In this document: positions 56,149 to 64,000 of the stretch, one piece after another
Numbering within the stretch: the stretch's first letter is position 1
Layout of the letters: each line of letters begins with the position of its first letter
Source: Polaribacter gangjinensis
Lineage (GTDB): Bacteria; Bacteroidota; Bacteroidia; Flavobacteriales; Flavobacteriaceae
Direction of reading: 5' to 3'
Assembly: GCF_038024125.1 (NCBI RefSeq)
Contig: NZ_CP150662.1
Coordinates: 265,501-329,500 of the forward strand
Length of the DNA stretch: 64,000 nucleotides
The notes under the pieces: generated by a model
What the model saw: only the letters and a program-made list of their open reading frames with translations
What the model was told of the DNA's origin: nothing
The model's database searches: none
Made by a program: the position numbers and the translations under genes

Positions 56149-57510
56149 ATGGCATCACTTATTCAAAAATACAACGTTCCAGGACCAAGATATACCAGTT
56201 ATCCAACAGTTCCTTTTTGGGATGCTACAACTTTTTCAAAAGAAAAATGGATAGCCTCTTTTCAAAAATCATTCAAAGAAACGAATCAAACTGAAGGCAT
56301 TAGTATGTATATCCATTTGCCATTTTGTGAGAGTTTGTGCACCTTTTGCGCCTGTCACAAACACATTACCAAACGTCATGATGTAGAGGAAATCTATATA
56401 AAATCGGTCTTAAAAGAATGGGAATTGTATTTGAATTTGCTGGATGAAAAACCCATCATCAAAGAATTGCATTTAGGAGGAGGAACACCCACTTTTTTCT
56501 CCGCTGAAAACCTTCATTTTTTACTCAACGGAATTTTTAAAAATGCGCTAAAGCACGAAAATGCGGCATTTAGTTTTGAAGGTCATCCAAACAATACCAC
56601 AGAAGAGCATTTGCAAACCTTGTTCGATTTGGGTTTTAGAAGAGTAAGTTTTGGCGTACAAGATTATGATGAAAAAGTGCAAAAAGCCATTCACAGAATA
56701 CAACCTTTTGAAAATGTGGAAAAAGTAACTCATTTGGCTCGGAAAATAGGGTATACTTCTGTAAGTCACGATTTAATTTTTGGTTTGCCTTTTCAAACCA
56801 AAGAAAATGTGATTGATACCATTACCAAAACAACCACTTTACAACCAGACCGAATTTCCTTTTACAGTTATGCGCACGTTCCTTGGATAAAAGGTGTTGG
56901 TCAGCGTGGTTTTGACGAGCAAGATTTGCCAAAAGATGATGAAAAAAGAGTTTTGTATGAAATAGGTAAAGAACTTTTTTCGGATTTAGGATATGAGGAA
57001 ATTGGCATGGATCACTTTGCATTGAAAACAGATGATTTATACAATGCTACCAAAAACAACACCTTACATCGAAATTTTATGGGATATACAGCTCATAAAA
57101 CTCAGTTGATGATTGGTTTAGGAATGTCAGCAATTTCCGATTCTTGGGGCGCATTTGCTCAAAATGCAAAATCAGTAAAAGAATACCAACAATTGGTTTT
57201 TGAGGGTGAAATTCCAGTTTTTAGAGGACATATTTTATCAAAAGAAGATGCGATTATTAGAAAACACATCTTACAAATGATGTGCAATTTTGAAACTTCT
57301 TGGGAAGATGCTGCTTTAAAAATTGATAATTTAGATTTTCATTTAAATTTATTAAAAGAATTAGAAGAAGATGGATTGGTGATTATCAACGAAAATTCGC
57401 TTGAAATTCCTGATCATGCGAGACCTTTTGTTCGCAACATCTGCATGGCTTTTGACAAAAAACTGCATCAAATAGCCAAAAAAGAACATCTTTTTTCAAA
57501 GACCATTTAG
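56149..57510 (+). CDS. hemN: oxygen-independent coproporphyrinogen III oxidase
   Basis: 453 residues. The radical-SAM cluster motif is CESLCTFCAC (C60, C64, C67), preceded by YNVPGPRYTSYPT and followed by KELHLGGGTPTFF. It converts coproporphyrinogen III to protoporphyrinogen IX without oxygen, supplying heme for the cbb3 oxidase at low oxygen. It is the third gene after ccoI-deoD; the next transcript (ccoS on) starts about 100 bp downstream behind an Fnr-like operator. Confidence 0.96.
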   Translation: MASLIQKYNVPGPRYTSYPTVPFWDATTFSKEKWIASFQKSFKETNQTEGISMYIHLPFCESLCTFCACHKHITKRHDVEEIYIKSVLKEWELYLNLLDEKPIIKELHLGGGTPTFFSAENLHFLLNGIFKNALKHENAAFSFEGHPNNTTEEHLQTLFDLGFRRVSFGVQDYDEKVQKAIHRIQPFENVEKVTHLARKIGYTSVSHDLIFGLPFQTKENVIDTITKTTTLQPDRISFYSYAHVPWIKGVGQRGFDEQDLPKDDEKRVLYEIGKELFSDLGYEEIGMDHFALKTDDLYNATKNNTLHRNFMGYTAHKTQLMIGLGMSAISDSWGAFAQNAKSVKEYQQLVFEGEIPVFRGHILSKEDAIIRKHILQMMCNFETSWEDAALKIDNLDFHLNLLKELEEDGLVIINENSLEIPDHARPFVRNICMAFDKKLHQIAKKEHLFSKTI

Positions 57511-57542
57511 TATAAATTGATAAATTTTAAAAAAATATCATC

Positions 57543-57562
57543 AATATGACATTTGTCATATT
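57543..57562. promoter_or_regulatory. predicted Crp/Fnr operator upstream of the cco operon
   Basis: AATATGACA-TT-TGTCATATT, a 20-base palindrome with nine-base arms, containing TGA-N6-TCA. Its centre (57552.5) lies 36.5 bases before the end of the -7 box, about -42 from the expected transcription start, the class II activator position. Confidence 0.7.
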
Positions 57563-57589
57563 TTGAGAAATTTATCAACTGTACTTTTG
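57563..57589 (+). promoter_or_regulatory. promoter of the cco operon (TTG-N16-TACTTTTG)
   Basis: TTG at 57563-57565, right after the palindrome, and an exact TAnnTTTG box TACTTTTG at 57582-57589, 25 bases before the ccoS ATG. Confidence 0.6.
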
Positions 57590-57614
57590 AAACATCAAAA
57601 TTATCAGGCAAGAT

Positions 57615-57794
57615 ATGAGCGTAATTTACTTACTTCTTTCACTAAGTATTTTAGTGGCATTAATTTTCTTAATTGTATTTATTTATTCGGTGAGAAAAGG
57701 ACAATATGATGATACGTATACGCCTTCTGTAAGAATATTGTTTGATGATGAACTAGTAAAATCTAACAAAAAAATAACCAAAAACAAATTTTAA
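57615..57794 (+). CDS. ccoS: cbb3 oxidase assembly protein CcoS
   Basis: 59 residues, read directly: MSVIYLLLSLSILVALIFLI, VFIYSVRKGQYDDTYTPSVR, then ILFDDELVKSNKKITKNKF. One membrane helix at about 4-26 and the QYDD...P..RIL-DDE pattern are diagnostic of CcoS (FixS), needed to complete the heme/copper centres of the oxidase. It stops four bases before ccoNO. Confidence 0.93.
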   Translation: MSVIYLLLSLSILVALIFLIVFIYSVRKGQYDDTYTPSVRILFDDELVKSNKKITKNKF

Positions 57795-57798
57795 ATTT

Positions 57799-59994
57799 AT
57801 GGAAATGCAACAATTTTATTATAACAATAAGATCGTTAAAAAGTTTATCTATGCAACTTTGCTATGGGGAGTAGTGGGTTTTAGTGTGGGTTTACTTTTA
57901 GCCTTTATGTTCTTGTTCCCAAATCTAACTGACGGAATTTCGTGGCTAAGTTTTGGGCGTTTAAGGCCTTTACACACCAATGCTGTAATTTTTGCATTTG
58001 TGGGTAATGCTATTTTTGCAGGGGTTTATTATTCTTTGCAACGTTTGTTAAAAGCAAGAATGGCGAGTAATTTTTTAAGTAATTTTAATTTTTGGGGTTG
58101 GCAATTGATCATTGTAGCTGCAGCAATTACCTTACCATTAGGAATTACTACCTCCAAAGAATATGCTGAGTTAGAATGGCCTATAGACATTGCAATTGCC
58201 TTGGTTTGGGTGGCATTCGGAGTCAATATGATTTGGACAATTTTGCAACGTAGACAGCGTCATTTATATGTGGCTATTTGGTTTTATTTAGCAACATTTG
58301 TAACAGTTGCTGTATTGCATATTTTTAATAGTTTAGAGCTTCCTGTAAGTTTCTTAAAATCATACTCTGTGTATGCAGGTGTGCAAGATGCCTTAGTTCA
58401 ATGGTGGTATGGACACAATGCTGTGGCATTTTTCTTAACCACCCCATTTTTAGGATTGATGTATTATTTTGTACCAAAAGCGGCAAACAGACCTGTATAT
58501 TCTTATAGATTATCAATTGTACACTTTTGGTCTTTAATCTTCATTTACATTTGGGCAGGACCTCACCATTTATTGTATTCTGCTTTGCCAGATTGGGCGC
58601 AAAATTTAGGAGTAGCCTTTTCAGTAATGTTAATTGCTCCTTCTTGGGGAGGTATGATCAATGGATTATTAACTTTAAGAGGTGCTTGGGATAAAGTGCG
58701 AGTTGATCCTGTATTGAAATTTATGGTAGTTGCGATTACAGGATATGGAATGGCAACTTTTGAAGGACCTATGTTGTCTTTAAAAAATGTGAATGCAATT
58801 GCGCATTTCTCTGATTGGATTATTGCACACGTTCACGTAGGTGCTTTAGCTTGGAATGGATTTTTAGCTTTTGGGATGATATATTGGTTGGTTCCAAGAT
58901 TATTTAAAACAAACTTGTATTCTTTTGCCTTAGCAAACGTACACTTTTGGGTAGGTACCTTAGGGATCATTTTATATGCATTGCCTATGTATGTGGCAGG
59001 TTTTGTTCAAGCTTCTATGTGGAAACAATTCAATCCTGATGGGACCTTAACCTATGGTAACTTTTTAGAAACTGTAAATGAAATTATTCCTATGTATTGG
59101 ATGCGTGCCATTGGTGGTAGCATGTATATTTTAGGAGCCATCATCATGTTGTACAACATTATAAGAACAGTAAAAGCGGGTAGTGATGTTACGGATGAAT
59201 TAGCAGAAGCTGTGGCTTTGACTAAAGTGCCATCTCACAGAACAAAAGGCGAAGGATATCATACTTGGTTAGAGCGTAAACCAGTTAAATTAACCATTTA
59301 TGCAACCATCGCTATTTTGATTGGTGGAATTGTGCAAATCATTCCAACGTTATTGGTTAAATCAAATATCCCAACCATCAGTAGTGTAAAACCTTATACT
59401 CCTTTAGAGTTAGAAGGGCGTGATTTATACATCAGAGAAGGTTGTGTGGGTTGCCATTCACAGATGATTCGTCCTTTTAGAAGTGAAGTAGAACGTTATG
59501 GCGAATATTCAAAAGCAGGTGAATATGTATATGACCATCCATTTTTATGGGGATCAAAAAGAACAGGACCTGATTTGCATAGAGTTGGACAAAAATACAA
59601 TGACAACTGGCATTTGAATCATATGTATGATCCGCAAAGTACCTCTCCAGGTTCTATCATGCCATCTTATAAATGGTTGATTCGTAATAGATTGGATAAA
59701 TCTGCTACCGAAGATAAAATGAGAGCTATGGTTACTTTGGGTGTTCCTTATACTGATGAAGAAATTACCTATGCACAAGCGTCTATGAATCAACAAGGAA
59801 AAATGATTGAAGAGAGCTTGTATCAAGATCCTGATTTTGTAAAAAATTATGAGGCTGATAAAAAGTATGCCAAAGAAAACGGATTGGAATTTATCGAAAT
59901 GAAAGATCGTGAAATTGTTGCCATCATTGCATACATCCAACGTTTAGGAACAGATATCAAAGTAAAAGACGATCAAAAAATCTCTAAAAACTAA
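57799..59994 (+). CDS. ccoNO: cbb3-type cytochrome c oxidase, fused subunits I (CcoN) and II (CcoO)
   Basis: 731 residues. The CcoN part (about 1-465) has twelve helices with ligands H59 (RPLHTN), H206 (WWYGHN), H256/H257 (GPHHLL) and H344/H346 (HVHVG) for heme b, CuB and heme b3. A short link and one anchor helix (about 498-520) lead to the CcoO mono-heme domain with CVGCH (C549, C552, H553) and SQMIRPF. In most Proteobacteria these are two genes; the fusion is the Bacteroidota form. The enzyme reduces O2 to water at very low oxygen. Confidence 0.97.
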   Translation: MEMQQFYYNNKIVKKFIYATLLWGVVGFSVGLLLAFMFLFPNLTDGISWLSFGRLRPLHTNAVIFAFVGNAIFAGVYYSLQRLLKARMASNFLSNFNFWGWQLIIVAAAITLPLGITTSKEYAELEWPIDIAIALVWVAFGVNMIWTILQRRQRHLYVAIWFYLATFVTVAVLHIFNSLELPVSFLKSYSVYAGVQDALVQWWYGHNAVAFFLTTPFLGLMYYFVPKAANRPVYSYRLSIVHFWSLIFIYIWAGPHHLLYSALPDWAQNLGVAFSVMLIAPSWGGMINGLLTLRGAWDKVRVDPVLKFMVVAITGYGMATFEGPMLSLKNVNAIAHFSDWIIAHVHVGALAWNGFLAFGMIYWLVPRLFKTNLYSFALANVHFWVGTLGIILYALPMYVAGFVQASMWKQFNPDGTLTYGNFLETVNEIIPMYWMRAIGGSMYILGAIIMLYNIIRTVKAGSDVTDELAEAVALTKVPSHRTKGEGYHTWLERKPVKLTIYATIAILIGGIVQIIPTLLVKSNIPTISSVKPYTPLELEGRDLYIREGCVGCHSQMIRPFRSEVERYGEYSKAGEYVYDHPFLWGSKRTGPDLHRVGQKYNDNWHLNHMYDPQSTSPGSIMPSYKWLIRNRLDKSATEDKMRAMVTLGVPYTDEEITYAQASMNQQGKMIEESLYQDPDFVKNYEADKKYAKENGLEFIEMKDREIVAIIAYIQRLGTDIKVKDDQKISKN

Positions 59995-59998
59995 GCAC

Positions 59999-60166
59999 AT
60001 GTTAAAATTTGTAAAAAACCATATGGAAAGCATCACAGGTATTGAAATATATCCGATGATTTCATTGCTCATATTCTTCACTTTTTTTGTACTGCTATTT
60101 TGGTGGGTATTCACGGCAAAAAAAGAGTATATAAAAACGGTAAGTAACTTGCCATTAGATAACTAA
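59999..60166 (+). CDS. ccoQ: small cbb3 oxidase subunit CcoQ
   Basis: 55 residues, read directly: MLKFVKNHMESITGIEIYPM, ISLLIFFTFFVLLFWWVFTA, then KKEYIKTVSNLPLDN. One membrane helix (about 21-40) and position between CcoNO and CcoP identify CcoQ/FixQ, which stabilises the complex. Starts four bases after the ccoNO stop. Confidence 0.88.
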   Translation: MLKFVKNHMESITGIEIYPMISLLIFFTFFVLLFWWVFTAKKEYIKTVSNLPLDN

Positions 60167-60179
60167 TAAAAGCGTAAAA

Positions 60180-61037
60180 ATGAAAAGATATATTCAATCA
60201 ACAGTCTATGTAATTTTTGTAATAGTTACTTTTTTAGCTCTTGCAAAATCGTTTATGGTCTATAAAAATCCTTTTGATCTCTATGAAAATCCATTAGTTT
60301 GGTTGGCATTGATAGGTTTTGTAATGGTCATTGTTTTGAAAGAAATAGTCAATGTAATGGCTATAAATAAAGCAAAAGAACTTCAAAATGAAAAAGATGG
60401 TGTGGTGCCAGAGGAAACTCCTGCTTGGTATGCAGGTATTTTAAAATCTTGGACAAATGCAAAAGACATCGAACAAGAAGACGAAATTGTATTAGATCAC
60501 AATTACGATGGAATCAAAGAATTAGACAATTCATTGCCTCCATGGTGGGTATATATGTTTTATGCAACCATCATTTTTGGAGTGGTGTATTTGATTCGTT
60601 TTCACATATTAGATGGTGATTCGCAAGCTGTTGAATATGACAAAGCAGTTGCTGAGGCTAGGGCAGAAGTTGAAAAATACAAAGCAACAGCACCTAATTT
60701 ATTTGATATTGAAAATGTAACTTTATTAACTGCTGAGGCTGACTTAAAAAGAGGAAAAGCGGTTTTTAACTTGAACTGTGCTTCTTGTCATTTGGCTGAT
60801 GGTGGTGGACAAATTGGGCCGAATTTAACAGATGAATATTGGATTTTAGGCGGAGGAATTAAAAATGTTTTCAATACCATTTATAATGGTGGTAGAGATG
60901 GAAAAGGTATGATTGCTTGGAGCAAAACCTTAAAACCCGAAGATATTGCCAAAGTAGCAAGTTACGTAATTTCATTACAAGGCACTACACCAGCAGTTGC
61001 AAAACCTGCTGAAGGTGAAAAATATATTGCAGAATAA
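60180..61037 (+). CDS. ccoP: cbb3 oxidase subunit III (CcoP), single heme
   Basis: 285 residues. Two N-terminal helices (about 7-26 and 38-58), the PEETPAWYAG and NSLPPWWVYMFYATIIFGVVYL block that docks on CcoN, and one cytochrome c domain with CASCH (C200, C203, H204) and a distal Met region (GKGMIAWSKTLKPEDIAKVASYV). Only one CXXCH is present, whereas the Proteobacterial protein has two. It passes electrons into the CcoO heme. Confidence 0.95.
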   Translation: MKRYIQSTVYVIFVIVTFLALAKSFMVYKNPFDLYENPLVWLALIGFVMVIVLKEIVNVMAINKAKELQNEKDGVVPEETPAWYAGILKSWTNAKDIEQEDEIVLDHNYDGIKELDNSLPPWWVYMFYATIIFGVVYLIRFHILDGDSQAVEYDKAVAEARAEVEKYKATAPNLFDIENVTLLTAEADLKRGKAVFNLNCASCHLADGGGQIGPNLTDEYWILGGGIKNVFNTIYNGGRDGKGMIAWSKTLKPEDIAKVASYVISLQGTTPAVAKPAEGEKYIAE

Positions 61038-61057
61038 AAGTATTTAAATTATCAACC

Positions 61058-62479
61058 ATGGATTTACCCAATAACGAACAATTTAGAGACAGTATTGCAA
61101 CTGTAAACAAAGAAGGAAAGCGTTCTTGGGTATTTCCAAAAAAACCTAGTGGGCGCTTTTACAAATACCGCAGTTATGTTAGTTATTTTTTACTAGCTTT
61201 TTTATTCAGCGCACCATTTATCAAAATTAATGGAAATCAGTTTTTATTATTCAATGTATTAGAGCGTAAGTTCAATATTTTCGGATTTCCTTTTTGGCCT
61301 CAAGATTTTTACCTGTTTGTCATCTCTATGATTACAGGAGTTGTTTTTATTATATTATTTACGGTAGTTTTCGGACGTATTTTCTGTGGATGGATTTGCC
61401 CCCAAACCATTTTTATGGAAATGGTTTTCCGAAAAATTGAATATTGGATTGAGGGCGATCGTGGCAAGCAAATGCGCTTAGACAGACAACCTTGGAATGC
61501 TGAAAAAATCAGAAAGCGTTTGCTAAAATGGGTGATTTTCTTTATCATTTCATTTTTGATAGCCAATATATTTTTAGCCTATTTGATTGGTGGAGATACC
61601 TTGATAAGTTACATCACTGGCAATCCTTTAGAAAACATCAAAACACTCATTTCATTGCTCATTTTTACAGGTGTTTTCTATTTTATTTTCGCTTGGTTTC
61701 GTGAGCAAGTTTGTATTATAGCTTGTCCTTATGGTAGGCTGCAAGGGGTGTTGTTAGACAACAAAACCATCAATGTTGCTTATGATTACAAACGTGGTGA
61801 AGGCGAAAAAGGAAGGTCAATTTTTAGAAAAGGAGAAGACAGAAACGCGGTAGGAAAAGGCGATTGTATTGATTGCAATCAATGTGTGGTAGTTTGTCCA
61901 ACTGGCATTGACATCAGAAACGGAACGCAATTAGAGTGTGTAAATTGTACCGCTTGTATTGATGAATGTGATCATATCATGGAAAGCATCAAACTTCCAA
62001 AAGGATTGATTCGCTATGCAAGTGAAGACAATATTGCCAAAAAAGAACCTTTCAAATTCACACCAAGAATGAAAGGATATTCAGCAGTGTTATTCATTTT
62101 AGTAGGCGTTTTAATTGGATTATTGTTTTTACGAAATGATGTAGAGGCAACCATTTTACGATTGCCAGGACAGTTGTATCAGCACAAAGAAAACAATATC
62201 ATCAGCAATGTGTACACCTACAAAATCATCAATAAAACAACCAAAAAAATTGAGGATATCAGCTTTAAAATACTTTCGCATAAAGGAGAAATCAAACTCG
62301 TATCAAACAGAAAATTTATAGTTCCTGAGCAAGGTTTGGCAGAGGGAACCTTATTTATAGAGCTAAACAATGCACAATTGGAAAAAGACAATATCGATTT
62401 GAAAATTGGCGTATATAGTGGTGCAGATTTAATTGAAACAACAACAACCAACTTCTTAGGACCAAGAAGTTATCGATAA
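61058..62479 (+). CDS. ccoG: cbb3 oxidase accessory Fe-S protein CcoG
   Basis: 473 residues. About five membrane helices surround the FGRIFCGWICPQTIFMEMVF block and CIIACPYGRLQG; two ferredoxin-type motifs follow, CIDCNQCVVVCPTGIDIR and CVNCTACIDECDHIM. The C-terminal ~120 residues form an Ig-like periplasmic domain. CcoG (FixG/RdxA) is thought to reduce copper for delivery to the oxidase. ccoH follows in 11 bp. Confidence 0.96.
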   Translation: MDLPNNEQFRDSIATVNKEGKRSWVFPKKPSGRFYKYRSYVSYFLLAFLFSAPFIKINGNQFLLFNVLERKFNIFGFPFWPQDFYLFVISMITGVVFIILFTVVFGRIFCGWICPQTIFMEMVFRKIEYWIEGDRGKQMRLDRQPWNAEKIRKRLLKWVIFFIISFLIANIFLAYLIGGDTLISYITGNPLENIKTLISLLIFTGVFYFIFAWFREQVCIIACPYGRLQGVLLDNKTINVAYDYKRGEGEKGRSIFRKGEDRNAVGKGDCIDCNQCVVVCPTGIDIRNGTQLECVNCTACIDECDHIMESIKLPKGLIRYASEDNIAKKEPFKFTPRMKGYSAVLFILVGVLIGLLFLRNDVEATILRLPGQLYQHKENNIISNVYTYKIINKTTKKIEDISFKILSHKGEIKLVSNRKFIVPEQGLAEGTLFIELNNAQLEKDNIDLKIGVYSGADLIETTTTNFLGPRSYR

Positions 62480-62490
62480 AACTAAAAGAA

Positions 62491-62937
62491 ATGAAATTTA
62501 ATTGGGGAACAGGAATCGTAATTGCTTTTGTAGCTTTTATTGGATTTATCCTATACTTCGTAATCACCATGAGCATTGATAAAGAATACAGTCACGATTT
62601 GGTCACTGAAGGTTATTATCAAAAAGAATTGGAGTTTCAAGACCGAATTAATGCTACTGAAAATTCAAAAGATTTTGAGGATGAATTGAAAGTCATCAAA
62701 TATGATGAAGGATTATTTGTGTTTTTCCCAGAAAATTTAGACTATAAAAAAATTAAAGGTAAAGTGTTCCTATACAGACCATCTAATAAACAACTAGATT
62801 TTGAAGTGCCAATTTCAATTTCTAAAAACTATTTGCTCGTGCCTGAGAATCGTTTAGTAGATGGTCGTTGGAACATCGCTGTAGAATGGGAATACGAAAA
62901 TAAGAAATATTTAACCGAAGAAGCACTTAATTTTTAA
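62491..62937 (+). CDS. ccoH: cbb3 oxidase assembly protein CcoH (FixH)
   Basis: 148 residues. One N-terminal helix (GIVIAFVAFIGFILYFVITM, about 7-27) with the FixH signature SIDKEYSHDLVTEGYYQKELEFQ and a C-terminal beta domain (about 60-145). It supports assembly of the oxidase. Its stop shares one base (TAATG) with the next start. Confidence 0.93.
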   Translation: MKFNWGTGIVIAFVAFIGFILYFVITMSIDKEYSHDLVTEGYYQKELEFQDRINATENSKDFEDELKVIKYDEGLFVFFPENLDYKKIKGKVFLYRPSNKQLDFEVPISISKNYLLVPENRLVDGRWNIAVEWEYENKKYLTEEALNF

Positions 62938-63641
62938 TGTTTATTTCAGCACTCATATTTGGCTTGGTGGGCAGTTTTCACTGCATAGGCATGTGTGGCC
63001 CAATCGCATTTATGTTGCCTGTTGAACGCGAAAATCCCGTAAAAAAATTCTTTCAAATTCTGAGTTATCATTTGGGCAGATTGTTTACCTACAGTTTGAT
63101 GGGAATTCTTTTTGGCTATTTAGGAAAAGGATTTTTCTTATTCGGATTTCAACAACAAATTGCCATAATTACAGGGGTTTTGATGATTTTACTAGTTGTT
63201 TTTCCAAAAATAACGGCTAAAATTCCTGCATCAAAAATCATCAATAGATTTGTTTTTAAAATTAAAAGTGCTCTTGGTAAGGAGTTGAAAAAGAAAAACA
63301 ACGATACTTTTTTTGTGTTGGGTTTTTTAAACGGGTTGTTGCCTTGTGGTTTGGTGTACATGGCAATTTTAGGCGCATTAACCATGTCAACTCCAATTTC
63401 TGGAGCCTTTTATATGTTTTTATTTGGTTTGGGAACCATTCCTTTAATGACAGCTGTGGTGTATTTTGGAAGTTTTGCTAAAGGAAACTTCAGAACGTTT
63501 ATCCAAAAAGCCATTCCTGTTGTGGTGGTTTTTATGGGCGCTTTATTCATTTTAAGAGGTTTAGGATTGGGAATTCCGTTTATTTCTCCTCCAGAACCTA
63601 TTTTAACTTCTACTGTTGAGGCTGTAAAAAGTTGTCATTAG
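62937..63641 (+). CDS. TauE/DsbD_2-type membrane protein, likely copper/cytochrome accessory
   Basis: 234 residues, about six membrane helices. The FHCIGMCGPIAFM motif near the N-terminus (about 14-26) and LNGLLPCGLVYMAILGAL (about 128-145) define the sulfite-exporter-TauE/DsbD_2-like family that often follows FixH. The two Cys (C20 area and PCG) could bind copper or take part in thiol exchange. Coupled with ccoH by a one-base overlap and the last gene of the operon; role in oxidase assembly or copper uptake is inferred. Confidence 0.88.
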   Translation: MFISALIFGLVGSFHCIGMCGPIAFMLPVERENPVKKFFQILSYHLGRLFTYSLMGILFGYLGKGFFLFGFQQQIAIITGVLMILLVVFPKITAKIPASKIINRFVFKIKSALGKELKKKNNDTFFVLGFLNGLLPCGLVYMAILGALTMSTPISGAFYMFLFGLGTIPLMTAVVYFGSFAKGNFRTFIQKAIPVVVVFMGALFILRGLGLGIPFISPPEPILTSTVEAVKSCH

Positions 63642-63642
63642 A

Positions 63643-63668
63643 AATGATTAGTCACTAATCATTAAAAA
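63643..63668 (+). terminator. possible terminator after the cco operon
   Basis: AATGATTAG, loop TCA, CTAATCATT: a perfect nine-base stem, AT-rich and followed by AAAAATT instead of a T-run, so termination is only possible. Confidence 0.45.
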
Positions 63669-63671
63669 TTG

Positions 63672-63985
63672 AATAGACACTAATTTCACAAATTTCACGG
63701 ATGCAATTGAACATGAATTTTGCAGTATCTTTTTAAAATGTATTGATATTAAAATTGATACATCTATTTTGTGAACCTTTGTGTTTTTCTTTGAGAACCT
63801 TTGTGATATAGCTATGACACTAAACCCACAAAGAAGTCACAAAATCCACAAAGCTTTTATTAAAAATCCGTGCAAATTATTGCAATTCGTGTCTAATAAA
63901 CAACCAACAATAAGTATAATTTCGTGAAATATAAAGAGTATATTTATTAGCGAAATTGGTGTAATTAGTGTCTGTAAGCTCCAAA
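63672..63985. repeat. intergenic element built of short words with inverted symmetry; no gene seen
   Basis: The last ~360 bases after the cco operon hold no convincing gene. They contain words such as AGACACTAATTTCAC, GAACCTTTGTG (twice), CACAAAG (several) and ATCCGTGCAAATTATTGCAA. The left end resembles the reverse complement of the right end (AATTGGTGTAATTAGTGTCT), and CCTTTGTG on the left faces CACAAAG on the right, so the whole could fold as an imperfect inverted repeat. Confidence 0.6.
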
Positions 63986-64000
63986 TCAAAAATTCAAACC

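Noticed and set aside
63642..64000. Protein gene in the last 360 bases
   Set aside because: No frame with a plausible start and protein pattern; the region is word-repeat DNA.

Overview
The window is a 64 kb chromosomal segment of an AT-rich, Gram-negative member of the Bacteroidota, almost certainly a (probably marine) Flavobacteriaceae. The signs are TAnnTTTG-type -7 promoter boxes, a fused CcoN-CcoO cbb3 oxidase, menaquinone genes, a myxol-type carotenoid trio, a Bacteroidota-type LptD/amidase/MCE block, DUF6702 next to M1 peptidases, and an Arc-like/SPFH neighbourhood. It is mainly core genome. I see no rRNA, tRNA, CRISPR array, prophage or insertion sequence. The only accessory-looking item is a small toxin-antitoxin-like pair.

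Layout: 0-4.8 kb (minus strand) holds an RND efflux pump cut by the window edge, its lipoprotein adaptor, a small secreted unknown and the MeaB GTPase. 4.8-7.4 kb is an overlapping three-gene operon of an ECF sigma factor, a membrane anti-sigma-like protein and a secreted protein with an internal coiled coil; an ECF-type promoter sits in front of it. 7.4-12.9 kb holds cysS, the toxin-antitoxin-like pair, yidD, lgt, a NUDIX hydrolase and an unusual PlsC-type acyltransferase. 13-18.9 kb (minus) holds two tandem M1 metallopeptidases, DUF6702 and a CarboxypepD_reg-like protein. 19-22.5 kb holds peptidase E and a minus-strand cluster of SPFH, DUF4177-like, membrane, alpha/beta-hydrolase and Arc-like genes. 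22.7-27.6 kb holds an S1/P1 nuclease, the carotenoid genes (crtD, cruF, crtA-like) and two thioredoxin-fold proteins. 27.6-35.1 kb holds an alkaline-phosphatase-superfamily transferase, tsaD and a very long TamB. 35.3-37.3 kb holds pfkA-gapA. 37.4-44.9 kb holds ridA, lptD, a cell-wall amidase, an MCE protein and a two-gene Fe-S oxidoreductase. 45-52.3 kb is a tightly packed operon with PH-domain proteins and menA, menC and menE. 52.3-63.6 kb is the low-oxygen respiration block: a Crp/Fnr regulator, ccoI-deoD-hemN, and ccoS-ccoNO-ccoQ-ccoP-ccoG-ccoH plus a TauE/DsbD_2-like membrane protein.

How it works together: the men genes make the quinone, the Fe-S pair may feed electrons into it, and the cbb3 operon uses the electrons at low oxygen. 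A Cys-rich Crp/Fnr regulator lies beside this block. TGA-N6-TCA sites lie the same distance (36.5 nt from site centre to the end of the -7 TTTG) upstream of both ccoI and ccoS, which suggests direct control of both operons. Envelope construction is the second theme (lgt, PlsC, LptD, TamB, MCE, amidase, YidD, RND pump). The most novel-looking observations are the predicted Fnr regulon geometry with deoD inside it, the self-regulated ECF operon, the HX5D acyltransferase, a family of short-word intergenic repeats (one copy translated into a protein C-terminus), and convergent genes whose stop codons lie inside palindromes. No wholly new system could be demonstrated from sequence alone.
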